Source: an uncultured Lachnoanaerobaculum sp.
Lineage (GTDB): Bacteria > Bacillota > Clostridia > Lachnospirales > Lachnospiraceae
Length of the DNA stretch: 6,268 nucleotides
Assembly: GCA_916720285.1 (NCBI GenBank)
Contig: CAKAQP010000139.1
Location: 1-6,268, forward strand
Reading direction: 5' to 3'
Under the pieces are notes generated by a model, which saw only the letters and a program-made list of their open reading frames with translations, ran no database searches and had not been told where the DNA came from. Of the stretch, positions 1 to 5,937 are shown one piece after another (within the stretch, counting starts at the first letter, position 1; each line of letters starts with the position of its first letter). The position numbers and the translations under genes were made by a program.

Positions 1-239
1 GAAACGCCAGATATATGCAAAGTGAAGTGAACGGTATATATATTACTGATGATATTGTGGAAAAGTATATAGGCAAAGAAAGAGAAGAAGCCGAAGAGAT
101 TGCACTGCAGATGTCAAAAGAGATCGCCAATGAGATCTATGATCTGGTAGACGGATATTATCTTATAACCGTTTTAAACAGGGTAAATTTGATGGAAAGA
201 CTTATAAAGACTGTAAAAGAGGTTTGTGAGAAACGATAA
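1..239 (+). CDS. C-terminal end of bifunctional homocysteine S-methyltransferase / methylenetetrahydrofolate reductase (5' partial)
   Basis: The reading frame is open from the left edge (first whole codon at base 3, reading N-A-R-Y-M) and stops at TAA 237-239, so this is the tail of a gene that begins outside the window. The ATG at base 15 has no visible Shine-Dalgarno site and is probably internal. The visible residues follow the end of the MTHFR domain in YitJ-type fused enzymes: SEVNGIYITDDIVEKY, then an acidic helix (EREEAEEIA), then DGYYLITVLNRVNLMERLI. The last segment matches the family pattern GYYLMTPFNR.GL..RI, with TVLNR in place of TPFNR. Such enzymes make 5-methyl-tetrahydrofolate and pass its methyl group to homocysteine to give methionine, in the cytoplasm. 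Only the last part is visible, so the N-terminal methyltransferase half is inferred from the family. A stand-alone MetF-like reductase is the main alternative. Confidence 0.78.
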   Translation, partial: NARYMQSEVNGIYITDDIVEKYIGKEREEAEEIALQMSKEIANEIYDLVDGYYLITVLNRVNLMERLIKTVKEVCEKR

Positions 240-283
240 TATTTTGATGTGACTTGGATATACTGAGTCAAGAATATTTTATA

Positions 284-323
284 ATATAATCCTGTGAGTT
301 GAGTACAAATCACAGGATTATAT
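284..323. terminator. Hairpin between convergent genes, possible bidirectional terminator
   Basis: A 14-bp perfect stem (284-297 with 310-323, core ATCCTGTGA/TCACAGGAT) encloses a 12-base loop, in which TTG 299-301 and CAA 306-308 could add three more pairs. It lies between the stop at 239 and the minus-strand stop at 333. The T tracts are weak on both sides (TATATTTAAAATTT rightward, TATAAAATATT leftward), so efficiency is uncertain, but position and symmetry suit termination of both converging transcripts. A poorer stem, TGACT 250-254 with AGTCA 266-270 followed by AGAATATTTT, lies nearer the first gene. Confidence 0.55.
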
Positions 324-332
324 ATTTAAAAT

Positions 333-1466
333 TTAGGTCCTAAGTTTCTCTATACATGACTTTAATATTTTAAAGGTTTTATTGACCTCATCTTCCGTAT
401 TGTACTTGCTTAATGTAAGTCTAAGGGAAGATGAGGCTCTTTTTTTATCATTTGAAATAGCCATAATTACATGAGAAGGGTCTATACTGCCGGTGGTACA
501 GGCTGAGCCAAGAGAAGCACAGACACCGTTTTGATTTAATAAAATTAAGAGCAGTTCACCGTTTATATTTTCAAAGTAGATATTTATATTGTTAAAAAGC
601 CTATTCTCTATATCACCGTTTACATGAGAGCCTTCTATATTTTCAAGTATTAAAGAAAATAACTTATCTCTTAGAGATTTTACATATAAACTGTCTTTAT
701 CTAAGGTTTCATAGGAATTTTTCAAAGCATTTGCCATGGCTATTATACCGAAGGTGTTTTCAGTACCTGCTCTGCGATTTCTTTCCTGACTTCCTCCATG
801 TATCAAAGATGTAAGCTTGATACCGCTTCTTATATATAAAAATCCTACTCCCTTAGGAGAATGAAATTTATGTCCGCTTGCACTGAGTAAATCGATATTA
901 AGCTCATTTACATCAATAGGAAGATGCCCTACTGCCTGTACCGCATCAGTGTGAAATAAAATATTATGCTCCCTTGCAATCTTTCCGATTTCTCTAATAG
1001 GTTGTATTGTACCTATCTCATTATTGGCAAACATGATACTGATAAGTACGGTATCTTCTCTTATGGCTGATTTAAGCTCATTTATATCAATAAGCCCTGT
1101 TTCATCAGTACCTATATAAGTGACTTCATATCCTTTTTTTTCAAGATAAGAGAGTGTATGCAGTACAGAGTGATGTTCAATTTTTGAACTGATGATATGC
1201 TTTCCTTTATTTTCCATAAGTTCACAAGCCTTTAGTATTGCCCAGTTGTTTGCTTCACTGCCGCCTGAGGTAAAATAGATCTCATTATATCTTGCGCCGA
1301 GGATATCTGCAATCATTTCTCTGGCATCTTCCATATCGGCCTTTACATCATTTGCCGGAGAATAGCTTGATGAAGGATTTGCATAGTTTTCAAATAAATA
1401 TTTTTTTGCTATATCAAAAGCCTCTTTATCTACAAAAGTGGTAGAGGCATTGTCCATATATATCAT
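333..1466 (-). CDS. nifS: Cysteine desulfurase, NifS/IscS family (class I, PLP-dependent)
   Basis: This 377-residue protein is full length for the family. It converts L-cysteine to L-alanine and holds the released sulfur as a cysteine persulfide for Fe-S cluster assembly and tRNA thiolation. Hallmarks run in the usual order: MIYMDNASTT at the N-terminus; SGGSEANN (67-74), which binds the PLP phosphate; IEHHSV with the PLP-stacking His98; ANNEIGTIQP (147-156); HTDAVQA with Asp174 and Gln177; SASGHKFH with the PLP-binding Lys200; RRAGTEN (231-237); and the mobile loop GSACTTGS with catalytic Cys323. The long loop marks class I (NifS/IscS) and not SufS. The start ATG is preceded by GGAG four bases upstream, and the MIYMDNAS opening is typical. 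No scaffold protein (IscU/NifU) or Rrf2 regulator lies beside it in the window. mnmA, 1.8 kb away on the other strand, is a plausible sulfur acceptor, but dedicated pairing as in YrvO-MnmA is inference. The symbol is generic; the gene need not relate to nitrogen fixation. Confidence 0.95.
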   Translation of the reverse strand: MIYMDNASTTFVDKEAFDIAKKYLFENYANPSSSYSPANDVKADMEDAREMIADILGARYNEIYFTSGGSEANNWAILKACELMENKGKHIISSKIEHHSVLHTLSYLEKKGYEVTYIGTDETGLIDINELKSAIREDTVLISIMFANNEIGTIQPIREIGKIAREHNILFHTDAVQAVGHLPIDVNELNIDLLSASGHKFHSPKGVGFLYIRSGIKLTSLIHGGSQERNRRAGTENTFGIIAMANALKNSYETLDKDSLYVKSLRDKLFSLILENIEGSHVNGDIENRLFNNINIYFENINGELLLILLNQNGVCASLGSACTTGSIDPSHVIMAISNDKKRASSSLRLTLSKYNTEDEVNKTFKILKSCIEKLRT

Positions 1467-1528
1467 AGTACTCCATTCTTTTTACAAAAGTATGGCACGC
1501 AATCCTTTATAAAAAAGGTTATATCCGC

Positions 1529-1558
1529 ATCATACAATATAAATAGTATCAACAATAA
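1529..1558 (-). promoter_or_regulatory. Possible promoter of the cysteine desulfurase gene
   Basis: Read on the minus strand, TATGAT (1529-1534) could be the -10 box and TTATTG (1553-1558) the -35 box, with an 18-base spacer. The alternative -35 TTGTTG (1550-1555) leaves only 15 bases. The transcript would have a leader of about 55 bases. The match is modest in AT-rich DNA, so the exact boxes are uncertain, although a promoter somewhere in 1467-1600 is required. Confidence 0.28.
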
Positions 1559-1581
1559 AATAGTAAATGATTGAATTTGAA

Positions 1582-1611
1582 TTGACAAGTACAATATGAG
1601 TATTGTATAAA
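1582..1611 (+). promoter_or_regulatory. Promoter of the repeat-domain gene pair
   Basis: TTGACA (1582-1587) is a perfect -35 consensus. It is followed after 18 bases by TATAAA (1606-1611), or after 17 bases by GTATAA (1605-1610), as the -10 box. The predicted transcript starts near 1617 and has a leader of about 50 bases before the ATG at 1667. An inverted repeat covers the end of the spacer and touches the -10 box, so repression is plausible. Confidence 0.55.
1590..1607. promoter_or_regulatory. Inverted repeat TACAATA-N4-TATTGTA overlapping the promoter, candidate operator
   Basis: The seven-base arms 1590-1596 and 1601-1607 are perfectly complementary around the spacer TGAG. The site sits between the -35 and -10 boxes and overlaps the -10, the classic place for a repressor. 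The word ACAATA recurs at 1534-1539 and 1552-1557, beside the suggested minus-strand promoter. The cognate regulator is unknown and none is encoded in the window. Confidence 0.35.
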
Positions 1612-1656
1612 AATCCTATAAATAGATATATACAGATACTGATTAGAGCTTGATAT

Positions 1657-1664
1657 AGAGGTGA
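1657..1664 (+). promoter_or_regulatory. Ribosome binding site that fixes the start at 1667
   Basis: AGAGGTGA is a near-complete anti-16S match, with GAGG ending five bases before ATG 1667. A GTG at 1661 is in the same frame but lies inside this Shine-Dalgarno sequence, so ATG 1667 is preferred. Confidence 0.8.
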
Positions 1665-1666
1665 TT

Positions 1667-2707
1667 ATGAGATTTGAGGGTAGAATACTGGGGAAAGCCG
1701 GTGTTAATAAGTTGCAGACAACATATATATTGGGACATATCCTTATGGATATGGGCTACAGCATGAGATTTTCACTTGATAAATATGTGTACAGTATATC
1801 ATATATGAAAGAGGAGAATGATATTTTGTTCTTTAATGATGCAGAGCATATGATAGAGGTGTACAGTTATGAAAGAAATCTTGAAATACCTACTGAAAGT
1901 GCAAATGAACTGGGGCTTGAAACATATTATCGTTTTTCAAATATATATGGGAAAGAGCTGATTATTCTTGAACTTTTGCATAGATATTTAGATGAGAACC
2001 CTGATGATATCTTTTATGTGGACAATGGAAGATATTATAATAAAGCGATGATTGACAGTATTTATAACGGAAAGCCTGATAAAAACTGGATATACAGATC
2101 GTCATACAGTATAAAAAGTATAGGCTATTATATAGATAGATTCACTACTACAATTGAAGCTTTTACAAGCAATATGTTAAAAACATTGTACTCTAAAAAT
2201 ACTATTGAAGGTGTAGAACTCAGATACGAAGGAAGAATAATCGGCAAAAGAGTTAAATCAAAGCAGGGCATCCCTTACAGAATGGTACAAACATTGAGAA
2301 AAATGAATAGAAGAAATACAATTACCGTTAAAAGAGAAAGCTATAATATAGTCTATGTAAAATTTAATAAGGATGATTACTTTTATAATGAGGACAAGCT
2401 GATTGAAATATACTGTAACACTCAAATGATAGATATACCTACAGATGAAATAATGCAGACGGGCTTTGAGACATATTTCAGATTTACAGATCTTATCGGC
2501 AAAGAAATGGCAGTGCTTGAAATAGTACATAACTATCTAAATAGGTTTCCGGAGGATATTTTTTATATTGACAACGGTTGTTTCTTTACAAAAGCACAGA
2601 TTGATGAAATATTTAACAATAAAGACAAGAATGAAAGATGGATATTTAAAGAAAGAGAGAGGAGCAATTTTAAGTCGGTAGAATGGCAGGAGATGTACAA
2701 ATTTTAA
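1667..2707 (+). CDS. Protein of unknown function with two tandem copies of a novel domain
   Basis: I do not recognise this 346-residue protein. It has no signal peptide, no membrane segment and no known catalytic motif, and it is rich in Tyr, Asp, Glu and Ile. Its structure is an internal duplication. Copy A is about residues 2-134 and copy B about 186-317, joined by a linker of some 50 residues. Each copy opens with R-[FY]-E-G-R-I-[LI]-G-K and has a middle segment with IE[VI]Y and IPT. Each then ends with G.ETY.RF....GKE...LE..H.YL...P.DIFY.DNG....KA.ID.I.N. A hand alignment of the last 72 positions gives about 34 identities. The next gene carries a third, more diverged copy and overlaps this one by 25 bases. 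The promoter at 1582-1611 lies just upstream. A cytoplasmic mixed alpha/beta fold is likely. Arrays of diverged copies of a small acidic domain are known among contact-toxin immunity proteins, but no toxin is visible, so that role is only speculation. Confidence 0.85.
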   Translation: MRFEGRILGKAGVNKLQTTYILGHILMDMGYSMRFSLDKYVYSISYMKEENDILFFNDAEHMIEVYSYERNLEIPTESANELGLETYYRFSNIYGKELIILELLHRYLDENPDDIFYVDNGRYYNKAMIDSIYNGKPDKNWIYRSSYSIKSIGYYIDRFTTTIEAFTSNMLKTLYSKNTIEGVELRYEGRIIGKRVKSKQGIPYRMVQTLRKMNRRNTITVKRESYNIVYVKFNKDDYFYNEDKLIEIYCNTQMIDIPTDEIMQTGFETYFRFTDLIGKEMAVLEIVHNYLNRFPEDIFYIDNGCFFTKAQIDEIFNNKDKNERWIFKERERSNFKSVEWQEMYKF

Positions 2708-3111
2708 GAAGAAAAGGTGATAATTGTTGTAGAGATATAAAAGATATTGTAAACATACTGATGTCAAGAGGATTTACCAATGAATTTTTGAGTGATCATG
2801 GTGATTATTATTTGTTTTCCGTAAATAAACCCGGTTACGATGATGATGGAAGATGGTATTTGGATGACGCTTCTTCATGGGCGGTTATGTATGTTCATAT
2901 AATAAAAGATGACAGTTCATATTACTGTACACTTGAGGATTCTTCAGGGAACAAAACAGATTATTTTAGATACATATATATTGAAGGGTACGGAGATAGG
3001 GCTTTTATGTATTTAAATTTTTTACATGAGTATTTCAAACTGTTTCCGGATGATATTTTCGCCGGTGCAGCAGATTATTTATATACAAAAGAAGATATTG
3101 ACAGGATATAT
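1670..3111 (+). repeat. Three diverged copies of one protein domain (A 1670-2068, B 2222-2617, C 2698-3111)
   Basis: Copies A and B lie in the first gene, copy C in the second. The shared C-terminal core is ETYYRF...YGKE..ILELLHRYL, then PDDIF, then KAMIDSIY in A. In B it is ETYFRF...IGKE..VLEIVHNYL, PEDIF and KAQIDEIF. In C it is TDYFRY...YGDR....NFLHEYF, PDDIF and KEDIDRIY. The N-terminal parts also align: ILGHILMDMGY in A corresponds to IVNILMSRGF in C. The duplication is old, since the DNA has diverged throughout and the copies are recognised only as protein. A and B are closest to each other; C has a short insertion before LHEY and a different middle segment. Confidence 0.8.
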
Positions 3112-3165
3112 GAAAAAGAAATATGGTCAGAGATTTGGCATTGTCTTGATCCGAAAACTTTATAG
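2683..3165 (+). CDS. Protein of unknown function with a third copy of the same domain
   Basis: This 160-residue protein consists almost entirely of one copy of the domain found twice in the gene before it. Its core is DYFRYIYIEGYGDRAF (93-108), LHEYF (114-118), FPDDIF (121-126) and YTKEDIDRIY (134-143). It also has a Cys pair at 15-16 and an acidic GYDDDGRWYLDDASSW stretch at 51-66. No signal peptide or membrane segment is seen. The start is doubtful. ATG 2683 is the first possible one, because TAA 2671-2673 is in frame upstream, but its nearest good Shine-Dalgarno sequence (AGAGGAG, 2658-2664) is 18 bases away. ATG 2761 also lacks a site and would cut into the domain. Translation may depend on coupling to the preceding gene, which overlaps by 25 bases. 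Alternatively, this is the third domain of a gene split by a one-base deletion near 2702-2705. No terminator separates it from mnmA. Confidence 0.65.
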   Translation: MAGDVQILRRKGDNCCRDIKDIVNILMSRGFTNEFLSDHGDYYLFSVNKPGYDDDGRWYLDDASSWAVMYVHIIKDDSSYYCTLEDSSGNKTDYFRYIYIEGYGDRAFMYLNFLHEYFKLFPDDIFAGAADYLYTKEDIDRIYEKEIWSEIWHCLDPKTL

Positions 3166-3186
3166 TATATTAATACAAATCAATTA

Positions 3187-3201
3187 AGTATATGGTATAC
3201 T
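3187..3201 (+). promoter_or_regulatory. Extended -10 promoter of mnmA within an inverted repeat
   Basis: TGGTATACT (3193-3201) is an extended -10 element (TGn before TATACT, five of six matches to consensus). The -35 region is poor (AATACA at 3173-3178 with 17 bases spacing), which extended -10 promoters tolerate. The box is one arm of the palindrome AGTATA-TGG-TATACT (3187-3201). This could be an operator, or simply chance symmetry of an AT-rich -10. The predicted leader to ATG 3235 is about 27 bases. Confidence 0.5.
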
Positions 3202-3234
3202 GTCTGTCATGGAATTTAAAAAATCGGAGAATAT

Positions 3235-4326
3235 ATGGAAAAGAAAAAAGTAGTGGTAGGTATGTCGGGAGGAGTGGACTCCTCAGTGGCAGCCTATCTT
3301 TTAAAAGAGGCCGGATATGATGTCACAGGTGTGACCATGCAGATATGGCAAAGTGAAGATGAAGAGGATATGTCAGGCAGTGGAGGATGCTGCGGTCTGT
3401 CTGCAGTGGATGATGCCAGGAGAGTGGCGAGGGATATCGGCATACCCTATTATGTAATGAATTTCAGAGATGAATTCAAAGATAAGGTAATAGATTATTT
3501 TGTAAATGAATATGTACAGGCAAGGACACCCAATCCATGTATCGCATGCAACAGATATGTAAAATGGGAATCTCTTTTGGAGAGAAGTATGATGCTTGGA
3601 GCAGATTATATTGCCACAGGCCATTATGCGAGAATAGAAAAGCTTGAGAACGGAAGATATGCACTTAGAATGTCCAAAACAAGTGCCAAGGATCAGACCT
3701 ATGCACTCTATAATCTTACTCAGGACCAGCTCTCAAAAACATTGATGCCTGTAGGTGATTATGAAAAAGATGAGATAAGAGAGATTGCAAAAAAGTTTAA
3801 TCTAAGAGTGGCAAATAAGCCTGACAGTCAGGAAATCTGCTTTGTCTCAGATAATGATTATGCCTCATTTGTAGAAAATGAAATAGGTGAAAAAATGCCT
3901 GAGGGAAATTTTGTAACTGCTGACGGAGAGATACTTGGGAAGCATAAGGGAATACTGCATTATACCATCGGGCAGAGAAAAGGACTTGGTATAGCGCTTG
4001 GGCATCCCATCTTTGTTACCGAGATAAGGCCTGAAACAAATGAAGTTGTAATAGGTGAAAACGAAGATGTTTTCGGATACAGTCTGGAAGCAACTAATCT
4101 TAATGCCATGGCGGTTGAGAAGTTTTTTGACGGTATGAGAGCTATAGGGAAAATAAGATATTCACATAAGGGCGAACACTGTACAGTCAAGGTACTTGGA
4201 GAAGACAGGATAAGAATAGACTTTGATGAAAAGGTAAGAGCCATAACACCCGGGCAGGCGGTAGTCTTATACGATGAGAGCGGGCTTGTGCTTGGGGGCG
4301 GAACAATTATAGGAAGATGCGACTAA
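3235..4326 (+). CDS. mnmA: tRNA-specific 2-thiouridylase MnmA
   Basis: MnmA adenylates C2 of U34 in the Lys, Glu and Gln tRNAs and replaces the oxygen with sulfur, giving the s2U part of mnm5s2U. The 363-residue length is normal. The ATP-pyrophosphatase PP-loop GMSGGVDSS is at residues 9-17. The two catalytic cysteines are Cys105 in NPCIACN and Cys202 in DSQEICF. Other family segments are GCCGLSAVDDARR (51-63), GHYAR (129-133), SKTSAKDQTYALY (147-159), LHYTIGQRKGLGIA (241-254, entry to the C-terminal beta-barrel region) and ITPGQAVVLYD (337-347). ATG 3235 is supported by GGAG at 3226-3229, five bases upstream. The sulfur donor is a cysteine-desulfurase persulfide, and the divergently placed NifS-like gene is a candidate. 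The membrane-protein gene begins 46 bases downstream with no terminator between, so the two are probably one operon. Its codons look less AT-rich than those of the repeat-domain genes upstream, as expected for a conserved core gene. Confidence 0.97.
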   Translation: MEKKKVVVGMSGGVDSSVAAYLLKEAGYDVTGVTMQIWQSEDEEDMSGSGGCCGLSAVDDARRVARDIGIPYYVMNFRDEFKDKVIDYFVNEYVQARTPNPCIACNRYVKWESLLERSMMLGADYIATGHYARIEKLENGRYALRMSKTSAKDQTYALYNLTQDQLSKTLMPVGDYEKDEIREIAKKFNLRVANKPDSQEICFVSDNDYASFVENEIGEKMPEGNFVTADGEILGKHKGILHYTIGQRKGLGIALGHPIFVTEIRPETNEVVIGENEDVFGYSLEATNLNAMAVEKFFDGMRAIGKIRYSHKGEHCTVKVLGEDRIRIDFDEKVRAITPGQAVVLYDESGLVLGGGTIIGRCD

Positions 4327-4372
4327 TTGCAAAGTACTATATAAGCTGTAATAACAGAAAGGTTGTGGATAG

Positions 4373-5677
4373 ATGAAAAAATATCTTTTTAGAATTTCGT
4401 TAATATCAAGCATAGGTATAAGTTATATAATCGCAGTGATACTTTTGGTAATGTATCAGTTGGCGGAGTCTTTAAGACCATATGGTTACGGTTTAAATAG
4501 GCTTAGTATACCGGAATTTACACTGACCTCAATTATGTGGAGTTTCTTTGTGTCTATAATATTTGTGTACCCGATAGTTTTGACGGGGTATCATATTGTA
4601 CTTTTGTATCTTGAGGCAAATAAGAAGCTTTTAAAACCTTTTATCAGATTTGATCAGGTGGCTATATGGTATGGCTTGATATTGGAGTTTCTCTACCTTG
4701 AAGAAGGAAAATATGTCACAGGTTCTGACTGGAGTGTACAGCTGAAGAATCTGGAAATGCATACACCGATTTTTTCAGAAGCGGCACCCACAATTATTTT
4801 TATTTTTACAATAGGTATTGCAGGGTATTTTTATCTGAGAGTCAGGCCGTTAAAGAAAATACCGCCTTTGATGGCGATTATTTCAATGTCTGCAATGTAT
4901 CTTTGGGTAATTGAAGTTCTTGTTTTCACAGTACAGGTTTTTAAAGGTGATTTATCGGGTGACAATTTGCTTGATCTGTATCTGCTTGTTTACCCTGTTT
5001 GTATTATCTGCATTGTTGCAAGAACTGTAATTTCAAAGGTTCATGAATGGCAGGAATATGAAATGGAAAGAACAAAAATACAAAGCAACCCGTTTTTAAA
5101 TTTTGCAGATAAAATACTGTCAAACTCAAAACTTTGGCCTATATATGCAATTATCTTTATGTTTCCTTTACTTGGAATAATAATAGGAATTTTACTGCTT
5201 TTCGGTCAGGCACCTGATTCTGTTATAAAAGCATGGACCGAAACTGCGGATTGGACATTTTCTCTAAAGGAAGCACCTCAAAATATCGAATATGATGAGC
5301 ACTACCTTTGTACTGTAGCGGCAGGCGGACATAAAAAGATTGTAAAGCCGATACGAAAGGGAATTCGCCATGGACATGAGGTCATCGTAAACAGACAGCT
5401 GTGTATAGCAAATGCTTTTGAACAGATCTTAGAGGAGAAAACTCCACGCTTTCACAAACTTGTCAGAGGAATATATGATCGCTACGGCTTCCCTGTTGCA
5501 AGACTTATAAAGAGCAAATGGATTGCAGATATTATTTATATTATAATGAAGCCACTGGAGTGGATATTCTTGATGGTGATTTATATGATTGATGTTCATC
5601 CGGAAAATAGAATAGCTACTCAGTATATGGGTAAAATGATTTATATTAATTGCACTGTAAGTGGGAAATTATTGTAA
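4373..5677 (+). CDS. Polytopic membrane protein of unknown function with conserved C-terminal domain (probably DUF6688)
   Basis: This 434-residue integral membrane protein has hydrophobic segments at about 7-29, 53-80, 137-156, 165-188, 199-219 and 256-278. A weaker one lies near 96-109, and another at 384-405 is near the C-terminus. A polar, strongly patterned stretch lies between the last two: FGQAPDSVIKAWTETADWTF (278-297), YDEHYLCTVAAGGHKKIV (307-324), and IRKGIRHGHEVIVN followed by RQLCIANAFEQ (327-351). It is rich in His, Cys and Trp. From memory this pattern belongs to a family listed as DUF6688, common in clostridia, whose function is unknown; I could not check this. The HEXXH metalloprotease pattern is absent, although His334, His336, Cys313 and Cys344 could bind a metal or form a site. 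ATG 4373 has AAAGG about ten bases upstream, a usable Shine-Dalgarno site. The gene follows mnmA closely and ends at a strong terminator, so it is probably the last gene of that transcript. This does not show a role in tRNA modification. Confidence 0.88.
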   Translation: MKKYLFRISLISSIGISYIIAVILLVMYQLAESLRPYGYGLNRLSIPEFTLTSIMWSFFVSIIFVYPIVLTGYHIVLLYLEANKKLLKPFIRFDQVAIWYGLILEFLYLEEGKYVTGSDWSVQLKNLEMHTPIFSEAAPTIIFIFTIGIAGYFYLRVRPLKKIPPLMAIISMSAMYLWVIEVLVFTVQVFKGDLSGDNLLDLYLLVYPVCIICIVARTVISKVHEWQEYEMERTKIQSNPFLNFADKILSNSKLWPIYAIIFMFPLLGIIIGILLLFGQAPDSVIKAWTETADWTFSLKEAPQNIEYDEHYLCTVAAGGHKKIVKPIRKGIRHGHEVIVNRQLCIANAFEQILEEKTPRFHKLVRGIYDRYGFPVARLIKSKWIADIIYIIMKPLEWIFLMVIYMIDVHPENRIATQYMGKMIYINCTVSGKLL

Positions 5678-5699
5678 TTTCTTCAGAACAAAATAAAAG

Positions 5700-5752
5700 T
5701 ATCCTGTAAAGTACAAGTTTTTTAACTAAGTAACTTTTACAGGATATTTTTT
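5700..5752 (+). terminator. Rho-independent terminator after the mnmA-membrane protein unit
   Basis: The 11-bp stem TATCCTGTAAA (5700-5710) pairs with TTTACAGGATA (5736-5746) and is followed directly by six T (5747-5752) and then ATT. The 25-base loop can form a small internal hairpin (AAGTT with AACTT-like bases). It begins 23 bases after the stop codon at 5677. The stem core ATCCTGT/ACAGGAT is the same as in the hairpin at 284-323. Confidence 0.87.
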
Positions 5753-5799
5753 ATTACTAACATGATAAATTTTTCAGGAAAATAAAATTACAACTAAAC

Positions 5800-5815
5800 A
5801 TGTAATTACTTACAT
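5800..5815. promoter_or_regulatory. Inverted repeat ATGTAA-N4-TTACAT upstream of the two-component remnant
   Basis: The six-base arms 5800-5805 and 5810-5815 are perfectly complementary around TTAC, about 40 bases upstream of the -35 box at 5853. It could be an operator or activator site of the original gene, but six-base arms in AT-rich DNA can arise by chance. The rest of 5761-5937, apart from the promoter and ribosome site, shows no other structure to me. Confidence 0.2.
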
Positions 5816-5852
5816 AATTTAGATAATATTATGACAAAAAAATATGGATATA

Positions 5853-5882
5853 TTGCCTATGCTTATAAATATTTGATATAAT
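5853..5882 (+). promoter_or_regulatory. Promoter upstream of the response-regulator start
   Basis: TATAAT (5877-5882) is a perfect -10 consensus, preceded by TGA to give an extended -10. TTGCCT (5853-5858) is a four-of-six -35 box at 18 bases spacing. The predicted leader to ATG 5938 is about 50 bases and ends with GAGGA at 5926-5930, seven bases before the start codon. The expression signals thus appear intact although the gene behind them is broken. Confidence 0.55.
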
Positions 5883-5937
5883 ATATTTATTCAACGATAT
5901 GTTTATATAATGTTAACTAATATGCGAGGAATATACT

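Noticed and set aside
1501..1520. Short dyad CCTTT-N5-AAAGG upstream of the desulfurase
   Set aside because: Five-base arms in AT-rich DNA without a T tract or known operator pattern are too weak to call as a site or terminator.
1661..1663. GTG as the start of the first repeat-domain gene
   Set aside because: It lies inside the Shine-Dalgarno sequence AGAGGTGA. ATG 1667 is correctly spaced and begins the conserved RFEGRI opening.
2696..2707. Canonical -1 programmed frameshift site
   Set aside because: Codons read TAC-AAA-TTT-TAA. No X-XXY-YYZ heptamer fits the frame, and a -1 slip would mismatch at the first codon base. A +1 slip leads to a stop within a few codons.
2258..2767. Minus-strand open frames of 76-90 codons opposite the repeat-domain genes
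   Set aside because: They have no family resemblance or ribosome sites, and they are antisense to frames whose internal repeats prove coding on the plus strand.
3373..4244. Minus-strand open frames opposite mnmA
   Set aside because: They are shadows of an unmistakable mnmA, with low-complexity hydrophobic or Ser-rich translations and no start signals.
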